DNA of 46,703 nucleotides, from positions 1 to 46,703 of the forward strand of contig CALXHF010000011.1 in assembly GCA_944388035.1 (NCBI GenBank), read 5' to 3'. The DNA comes from an uncultured Clostridia bacterium. GTDB taxonomy: Bacteria > Bacillota > Clostridia > TANB77 > CAG-508. Below the pieces are notes generated by a model that was not told the DNA's origin, ran no database searches, and saw nothing but the letters and a program-made list of their open reading frames with translations. How positions within the stretch are numbered: the first letter of the stretch is position 1; every line of letters begins with the position of its first letter. The position numbers and the translations under genes were made by a program. Positions 41,937-46,703 of the stretch are shown in pieces.

Positions 41937-42257
41937 TTACTCTTCTTCCATTAACTCAATTTTAGTTCCATTAGAAAGAATAAACCAGTTGTTACCACGT
42001 GAATCTAATTTACATCCATTTGATAAAGCTATTTTAATAGTTCCTTCGATATCTTTTGTTCCCAATGCAATGTGATCTACATTTGTCCCATACTCTAAAG
42101 AACTAACCTCTTTCAATTGAATTCCTTCATTGAACCAAAGTTGTCTTGTTGGTGTTTCTCCCACTTCTCTTTGTATAGTCATTCCTAATTTTTCAAAAAG
42201 TTCTTTATATTTCTCAAAATCTATCGTTGCAATAGCAACATGGTGAAGTTTACACAT
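41937..42257 (-). CDS. VOC (glyoxalase/bleomycin-resistance) family protein
   Basis: 106 residues, first gene of the operon. Two beta-alpha-beta-beta-beta halves: MCKLHHVAIATIDFEKYKEL with FEKLGMTIQREVG, and NVDHIALGTKDIEGTIKIAL ending in KIELMEEE. The metal-type residues of the fold are His6, His58 and the terminal Glu region. VOC proteins include isomerases, dioxygenases and proteins that bind and sequester antibiotics. In this setting an epimerase/isomerase step or self-resistance are both possible. Confidence 0.82.
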   Translation of the reverse strand: MCKLHHVAIATIDFEKYKELFEKLGMTIQREVGETPTRQLWFNEGIQLKEVSSLEYGTNVDHIALGTKDIEGTIKIALSNGCKLDSRGNNWFILSNGTKIELMEEE

Positions 42258-42331
42258 ATTTTATTTTCCCCCTAACATATATAATTTATCTTTAATAACA
42301 AGTCTCACTTTTAATGTACTAAATTACCATA

Positions 42332-42360
42332 ATTATACATTTTTTCAAGCATTTTGTCAA
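42332..42360 (-). promoter_or_regulatory. Perfect consensus promoter of the nine- to ten-gene biosynthetic operon
   Basis: On the minus strand TTGACA (42355-42360), 17-bp spacer, TATAAT (42332-42337). It lies about 75 bp before the VOC gene and downstream of the ugd-like stop. From here to 32908 all genes run leftward with small gaps or none. Confidence 0.92.
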
Positions 42361-42410
42361 TATATCCATTAATTTGTAGACTTATTTAACTATCCTTCAT
42401 TTTTCTTATT

Positions 42411-43703
42411 CTATCTTCCTATTGAATAATATTCTATCTTATTCTCTTTCATTTCTTTTGTATCATATATATTCCTTCCATCATAAATAATAGGCATTTT
42501 CATTAATTCTTTATATTTTCTAGGTTTAAATTCTTTTATTTGTTCCCATTCAGTAAATATAAAACATACATTAGAATCTTTAATAGCTTCTTCTATATTG
42601 GTTGTATAATGTATTCTCGTAGAATATCGTTTTTTTAAATTTTCAATCGCTACTGGATCATATGCATAAATATTTGCACCACGTTCTAATAATAAATCTA
42701 TGTTTATCAAAGAAGGAGCTTCTCTTAAATCATCTGTCCCCACTTTAAAAGCTACACCTAAAATTGCTACTTTTGATCCCTCGAAGGTATTTAATCTTTC
42801 ACATGCTTTTTTATATAATTTTATTTTTTGTTCCTCATTTATTTCTATAGCAGATTGTACAGTTCTTAAAGTATAATCATTTTGTTTTGCTAAATACTTT
42901 AGTGCTTTTGTATCTTTGGGAAAGCAACTACCTCCATAGCCTATTCCAGCTCGTAAAAAATCAGCCCCTATTCTATTATCATAACTCATACCAGTTGCTA
43001 CTTCATTTATGTCTGCTCCTACTAATTCGCACAAATTTGCAATATCATTCATATATGATATTTTCAATGCTAGAAAATTATTACAAGCATATTTAATCAT
43101 TTCTGCACTCCTTCTACTAACAGAAACAATAGGCAAATTAAATGGTTCATATATTTCTTTTAAAAGTTTTTCTGCTTTTTGACTATTTGTACCAATTATA
43201 ATTCTTTTTGCTTCGAATGTATCTCTTACCGCATGTCCTTGTGATAAGAATTCTGGATTACTAGCAACTTCTACTTTAACATTATTTACTAAGTCCTCTT
43301 TGATAAATGTTTCTACTTTATCATTAGTTCCTACAGGTACAGTGGACTTTACGACAACTAAACAATCTTTTTCAATCGTTTCTGCTATTTGTCTTGAAAC
43401 AGTTTCAACATAAAATAAATTAGCTGCTCCATCTTTTCCTTCAGGTGTTCCTACACCAATAAATATTACATCGGCATCTTTATAAGCATCTTTATAATTT
43501 ATAGTGAAATGTAAATTTCCTTTTTTAATGTTCTTCTTAAGTAATTCTTCTAATCCTTCTTCATAAATTGTTGATATTCCATTTGATAACTTTTCTATTT
43601 TTTCTTCATCGACATCCACACATGTAACATCATATCCTTTCTCTGCAAAACACACTCCTGCAACCAATCCAACATAACCTGTTCCAGTAACTATTATTTT
43701 CAT
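42411..43703 (-). CDS. ugd: UDP-glucose 6-dehydrogenase
   Basis: About 430 residues; starts at 43712 or 43715 are also possible next to the GGGGGAG site, but MKIIVTGTGYVGLVAGVCFA is the usual family start. The enzyme oxidises UDP-glucose twice with NAD to UDP-glucuronate. Motifs: Rossmann GTGYVGLVAG, VKSTVPVGT, and GIGYGGSCFPKDTKALKYLA with the catalytic cysteine, then the hinge region GVAFKVGTDDLREAP. It could serve capsule synthesis, but no other capsule gene is here, and it sits directly before the operon with a glucuronyltransferase-like protein. It likely supplies that pathway. Confidence 0.95.
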   Translation of the reverse strand: MKIIVTGTGYVGLVAGVCFAEKGYDVTCVDVDEEKIEKLSNGISTIYEEGLEELLKKNIKKGNLHFTINYKDAYKDADVIFIGVGTPEGKDGAANLFYVETVSRQIAETIEKDCLVVVKSTVPVGTNDKVETFIKEDLVNNVKVEVASNPEFLSQGHAVRDTFEAKRIIIGTNSQKAEKLLKEIYEPFNLPIVSVSRRSAEMIKYACNNFLALKISYMNDIANLCELVGADINEVATGMSYDNRIGADFLRAGIGYGGSCFPKDTKALKYLAKQNDYTLRTVQSAIEINEEQKIKLYKKACERLNTFEGSKVAILGVAFKVGTDDLREAPSLINIDLLLERGANIYAYDPVAIENLKKRYSTRIHYTTNIEEAIKDSNVCFIFTEWEQIKEFKPRKYKELMKMPIIYDGRNIYDTKEMKENKIEYYSIGR

Positions 43704-43715
43704 TTTTCCCATCAT

Positions 43716-44005
43716 CTCCCCCTTATTTTACTAATCTATTCAATTAAATTCTAGTCCATATTACATTTATATAATAATATGCCACTAAACTGAAATCTAT
43801 ATAAAAACAAATTTAATTACTCCTTTTGCTCTTTATCTATAGCATCAATTCATTGCTTAGTAGGGTATTCGTGCAAGAAGTTGAATTTTTTATACTAAAA
43901 TGGATATAATCAATAAAGAAAGGTTAAAATTATGAAATCTAACAAATATATCACTCTCTGATTTCATTCCTTTTTATTTTTATATCTTTAAATTCTTTTG
44001 CACTA
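43716..44005. other. Gap between ugd and the DUF6076-like gene
   Basis: No intact gene. On the minus strand at about 43815-43890 a short broken frame (FLHEYPTKQ, a stop, then IDAIDKEQKE) looks like the decayed end of a protein that I cannot name. A weak 7-bp hairpin occurs near 43935-43970. No clear promoter for ugd was found. Confidence 0.4.
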
Positions 44006-44986
44006 TTATTGCTTTTTTAACCAATCCATAAATTCCTTTTTAGTAATCTCTTTTAGCTTATAAGCATTTTTCTTATCCTTACCTTTATACTTAAACATAT
44101 TATACTCTATTTCAAAACTTCCACCTTTTGACTTTGCTAATGCTTGTTTTTTCTTATAAACTTTCCTATATAATCCATATGCTTCATCTTTTTCTAGATT
44201 TTTAGAAAATACCTTACTTGCACCAATTTCTCTACAAGTTTTATTGGCTTCATATACATTATTGCAATAAATAACTGCTGAATTTGTTGTCAAAAAATAC
44301 TTTCCACAATTTTTACATTTTTTTAAGTACGTTCTTTCTTGCAATATAAAATATAATTCTAAAAATAATAAATTATAAAAATTATCTATTTCATAAATCT
44401 CTTGTATGCCATATCTATTATTCTCTTTATCTTGCAAAGTATTTATAATTTGTTCTTCTTTCATTCTAGACATATCTTTATTTAATCTTATACTCTGTTT
44501 AAAATTATTATATTTTAAAATTGTATATTTCTTAATATCTTTTGTACTAGTAAATACTACTAATCTTTCTAATGGTTTTAAATCTTTCATTTTTGTGTTT
44601 TCATCGAACAAACAAAATTCTATAATATCTATTATTTGTTTTTTATAATCTTTGAATTCTCCCATATATTTAACATATAACTGTTCCATTTTTCTTTTCA
44701 TATTATCTGAATTATTAATATCTGTTGCTAGTAAGTTATTTCTTTCTTCTTTTGATAATAAAGTTTGAAATCCATAAAATCTAAAAATCATATAACTATT
44801 TTCTTTTAAATCCCTTTGAATAAAGTCTAATAGTACCTCTCCTATCTGTATAGGTTGTTCAAAAATCCTAGTAATATATTCCATATATCCATCATCATTT
44901 GTTGCATAATCTAGCATTGGTGTTTTTATCTGTTCTTCTTTTATCTGTTCATTTATATACACTTCTATTTTATTTTTTTCTTCCAT
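44006..44986 (-). CDS. DUF6076-like protein with C-terminal zinc ribbon
   Basis: 326 residues. The N-terminal two thirds are helical without known motifs. The C-terminal third has Cys224, Cys227, Cys241 and Cys251 (KKCKNCGKYFL, VIYCNN, TCREIG) followed by a helical AYGLYRKVYKKKQALAKS, as in DUF6076 and related CGNR-like zinc-ribbon proteins that are common beside integrases in Clostridia. It is divergent from the HTH gene and shares with it a control region containing GACAAT repeats. It may regulate the element or form part of a defence or transfer module; function unknown. Confidence 0.65.
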   Translation of the reverse strand: MEEKNKIEVYINEQIKEEQIKTPMLDYATNDDGYMEYITRIFEQPIQIGEVLLDFIQRDLKENSYMIFRFYGFQTLLSKEERNNLLATDINNSDNMKRKMEQLYVKYMGEFKDYKKQIIDIIEFCLFDENTKMKDLKPLERLVVFTSTKDIKKYTILKYNNFKQSIRLNKDMSRMKEEQIINTLQDKENNRYGIQEIYEIDNFYNLLFLELYFILQERTYLKKCKNCGKYFLTTNSAVIYCNNVYEANKTCREIGASKVFSKNLEKDEAYGLYRKVYKKKQALAKSKGGSFEIEYNMFKYKGKDKKNAYKLKEITKKEFMDWLKKQ

Positions 44987-45039
44987 TTACCTCACCTTAA
45001 AAATTTTTTATATTTTTTAATAAAACCTATTGCATTATA

Positions 45040-45101
45040 GACAATAATATGATATATATAAAATTGTCGATAGACAATTTTATTGTTCATTGTTTATTGT
45101 C
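45040..45101. promoter_or_regulatory. Cluster of four GACAAT/ATTGTC boxes (operator candidate)
   Basis: GACAAT at 45040-45045 and 45073-45078, and its complement at 45063-45068 and 45096-45101. The middle pair forms a perfect 9-bp inverted repeat (45060-45068 with 45073-45081). The last box overlaps the -35 region of the promoter for the HTH gene. This looks like a binding region for a regulator acting on both divergent genes. Confidence 0.6.
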
Positions 45102-45124
45102 AATATTAGTATACATTATATAAA
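45097..45124 (+). promoter_or_regulatory. Promoter of the HTH-excisionase-integrase genes
   Basis: TTGTCA (45097-45102), 16-bp spacer, TATAAA (45119-45124). Repression through the overlapping GACAAT boxes is plausible. Confidence 0.55.
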
Positions 45125-45211
45125 CACTTATTTCAAGTCTTTATATAAAATTTTCTATGTTTAGAAATTGTTAGCAAATTTTTGCATTATGTTTTAGGAG
45201 ATGATGTTTAT

Positions 45212-45640
45212 TTGAAAAAAACAGATTTGGAAAGAAATGAACTAATTTACAAACTATATTTTCAAGATAAATTAACCTTAACTCAAATTAGTCATCAAAT
45301 AAATTTATCTATTAGTCAAATTAGTAGAGTTTTATCTAAATCGCCTAACTATGTGCAAGAGAAAAATAAAAGGAAAGAAGAAAATCGCAAAAAACACATT
45401 GAACAAACAAAAGAAATTATAAAAAATAAAAGGTTACAAAAACAAATTGAAGAAAAGCAAATTTTAGATATACTTCATAATCAAGCATCTTTTGAATTAT
45501 CTTATATTCACTCTATGTCAAAGTATGCTATAAGAAAAAATTGTTCAAGTGCATATAATTATAATCAAAATAAAAAAAGATTTGAATTAAAAGATGATGT
45601 GGCTTATTCAAACGATATGCCTAAAATAATTAAATACTAA
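45212..45640 (+). CDS. Small HTH protein (sigma-factor-region-4-like)
   Basis: 142 residues from a TTG at 45212, following AGGAGATGAT; an earlier TTG at 45182 would place this site inside the gene. The N-terminus (LERNELIYKLYFQDKLTLTQ, ISHQINLSISQISRVLSKSP) is a helix-turn-helix of the sigma-70 region 4 or resolvase type. A long, very basic coiled-coil helix follows (NKRKEENRKKHIEQTKEII), and the C-terminus is unremarkable. Position upstream of xis and int suggests control of element excision. No closer family recognised. Confidence 0.7.
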   Translation: MKKTDLERNELIYKLYFQDKLTLTQISHQINLSISQISRVLSKSPNYVQEKNKRKEENRKKHIEQTKEIIKNKRLQKQIEEKQILDILHNQASFELSYIHSMSKYAIRKNCSSAYNYNQNKKRFELKDDVAYSNDMPKIIKY

Positions 45641-45704
45641 TATTATTGACTTATTTTATTTAAGTCTATTTTTTGACTTTAAAATCGAAATGGAGGTGAA
45701 AATA

Positions 45705-45926
45705 ATGAGTGAAAATTTAAGAGAAAATTACAGTTTAATGTTTACTACTTACCCTGATATTGTTGATATTACACAAATGAGAAAAATGCTTGGTGGTATT
45801 GGTGTAACTCTTGCTTATAAACTTTTAAAGCAAAGAAAAATTAAATCTTTAAAAATTGGTAGAGAATATAAAATTCCTAAATCTTGTATTATTGAATATC
45901 TAATAGAAAATAAAGAAAATGAATAA
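45705..45926 (+). CDS. Excisionase-type DNA-binding protein
   Basis: 73 residues from the ATG at 45705, eight bases after GGAGG. The pattern DITQMRKMLGGIGVTLAYKL, LKQRKIKSLKIGREYKIPKS is the HTH_17/excisionase-family winged helix (first helix, RKIK and a GREYKIP wing). Such proteins bend attachment-site DNA and steer the integrase towards excision. It is 112 bp upstream of the integrase gene on the same strand. Confidence 0.85.
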   Translation: MSENLRENYSLMFTTYPDIVDITQMRKMLGGIGVTLAYKLLKQRKIKSLKIGREYKIPKSCIIEYLIENKENE

Positions 45927-46038
45927 TACATAATAAAAAATTATGCATCAATATAGATTTTTCATATATATTGTGATATCTTATTTTAAATATCATGAGG
46001 TAGACTAATTTAAACTGTTATTTTGGAAAGGAGTTTAA

Positions 46039-46703
46039 ATGAATGTAACAGCAAGTCTACAAATAAAAAGAAATATTTATCAAGTTGTATTATCATATAA
46101 AAATATTAACGGAGAAAGAAAACAAAAATGGATTTCGACAGGTATTTCAGCTAAAGGTAATAATAAAAGATTAGCAAATGCAAAGTTAGAAGAAATTAAA
46201 CAAAATTATGAAAAATACATACCTTCTCTTCTAACTTCAGATGAAAATGATACAAGTAACGAATACTTTGAAATTTATATGCAAAATTGGTTAGAATCTT
46301 ATAAACATAATATAGAAGAAAATACTTATGATTCATATTGTACAGTTGTAAATAAAATCACTAATTATTTTTCAGGAAAGAATATTAAATTAAAAGATTT
46401 AAAGCCAAAGCATATTCAAGATCTCTATAATTCATTATATAAAAAAGGTCTATCTCCTAATACTGTACTACATTATCATGCTAATATCAGAAAAGCTTTA
46501 GACATTGCTATGAAGCTTGAAATTATACCTAATAATCCAGCAGATAGAATAGAAAGACCAAAAAAATCTCAATTTATTGGTGACTTTTATAGCATAGATG
46601 AATTAGAAAAACTATTTTCTGCTTGTAGAAATGATCCAATAGAAATTGTAGTTTTAATTGCTAGCTTTTATGGACTTCGTAGAAGTGAAGTTTTAGGCTT
46701 AAA
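46039..46703 (+). CDS. Tyrosine recombinase/integrase, cut by the window edge
   Basis: The first 221 residues are present. The start has GAAAGGAG. The N-terminal segment (ASLQIKRNIYQVVLSYKNIN, GERKQKWISTGI) is the arm-type DNA-binding domain of Tn916/phage-type integrases. Residues about 75-160 form the SAM-like core-binding domain (YFEIYMQNWLESYKHNIEEN, HANIRKALDIAMKLEII, NNPADRIERPKK). The catalytic domain begins with IASFYGLRRSEVLGL, where Arg214 is the first catalytic arginine. The remaining His-x-x-Arg and Tyr residues lie beyond the window. Confidence 0.95.
   Translation, partial: MNVTASLQIKRNIYQVVLSYKNINGERKQKWISTGISAKGNNKRLANAKLEEIKQNYEKYIPSLLTSDENDTSNEYFEIYMQNWLESYKHNIEENTYDSYCTVVNKITNYFSGKNIKLKDLKPKHIQDLYNSLYKKGLSPNTVLHYHANIRKALDIAMKLEIIPNNPADRIERPKKSQFIGDFYSIDELEKLFSACRNDPIEIVVLIASFYGLRRSEVLGL

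Larger units (their letters stand above)
23429..46703. mobile_element. Candidate integrated element, right end outside the window
   Basis: The left limit is the tRNA-Gln 3' fragment. At the right, an excisionase and a tyrosine integrase read towards the edge, the usual place for the intact tRNA side. Between them lie typical accessory functions: AbiL defence, winged-helix and RusA-like replication genes, a biosynthetic cluster. gatCAB is unexpected cargo. No conjugation genes are visible. The alternative is two unrelated elements on both sides of resident genes (29.5-43.7 kb). Confidence 0.4.

Noticed and set aside
43815..43890. Short protein remnant (FLHEYPTKQ ... IDAIDKEQKE)
   Set aside because: Too short and interrupted to assign to any family; listed only in the gap description.

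Overview
The window comes from a very AT-rich, spore-forming Firmicute, most likely an uncultured gut Clostridia lineage. Reasons: AT-biased codons with frequent TTG/GTG starts and GGAGG ribosome sites; sporulation or spore genes (spoVT, yqfC, yqfD, a PdaA-like deacetylase, sleB); a class B sortase with its surface substrate; and a zinc-less, Bacilli-type GatCAB.

Layout. 1-6.4 kb: an Rpn/YhgA-like nuclease (cut by the left edge), an XRE regulator, spoVT, a sortase B with an anchored surface protein, a tRNA-Leu(UAA), and a tiny island (a toxin-antitoxin pair) bounded by an exact 24-bp copy of the tRNA 3' end and followed by two decayed transposase fragments. 6.4-23.3 kb: core chromosome on mostly the minus strand: purB, glgP, a DUF4364 regulator, a YlbF-family protein, DUF3048, ybeY, a 403-residue unknown, yqfD, yqfC, a PdaA-like gene, a compositionally odd 87-residue gene, a four-gene operon (SUMF1-like, membrane protein, Nudix with an apparent frameshift, FlaR-like kinase), an MgtA-like P-type ATPase and sleB. 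23.4-29.5 kb: the 3' half of a tRNA-Gln, then an AbiL (RloA/RloB-type) defence pair and replication or mobile-element genes (winged helix, RusA-like resolvase, replication-relaxation-like protein). 29.5-32.7 kb: gatCAB. 32.9-43.7 kb: a nine-gene minus-strand operon under a perfect-consensus promoter, preceded by a UDP-glucose dehydrogenase. 44-46.7 kb: a DUF6076-like protein, a small HTH protein, an excisionase and a tyrosine integrase cut by the right edge.

The most interesting system is the 32.9-43.7 kb cluster. It combines a UDP-glucose dehydrogenase (makes UDP-glucuronate), two tandem nucleoside-2-deoxyribosyltransferase-fold proteins (the fold of the CMP hydrolases BlsM and MilB), a glycosyltransferase resembling cytosylglucuronate synthases, a radical SAM enzyme, two Gfo/Idh/MocA oxidoreductases, a NodU/CmcH-type carbamoyltransferase, a second radical SAM enzyme with a SPASM domain, a eukaryotic-like protein kinase and a VOC protein. 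This is the logic of cytosylglucuronate-type nucleoside antibiotics (blasticidin S, mildiomycin, gougerotin), apparently with new tailoring steps and no transporter or peptide-attaching enzyme. The product cannot be read from the sequence.

The tRNA-Gln fragment at 23.43 kb and the outward-reading integrase at 46 kb suggest that defence genes, gatCAB and the nucleoside-like cluster may all lie inside one integrated element of more than 23 kb whose right end is outside the window. The alternative is two separate elements flanking resident chromosomal genes.
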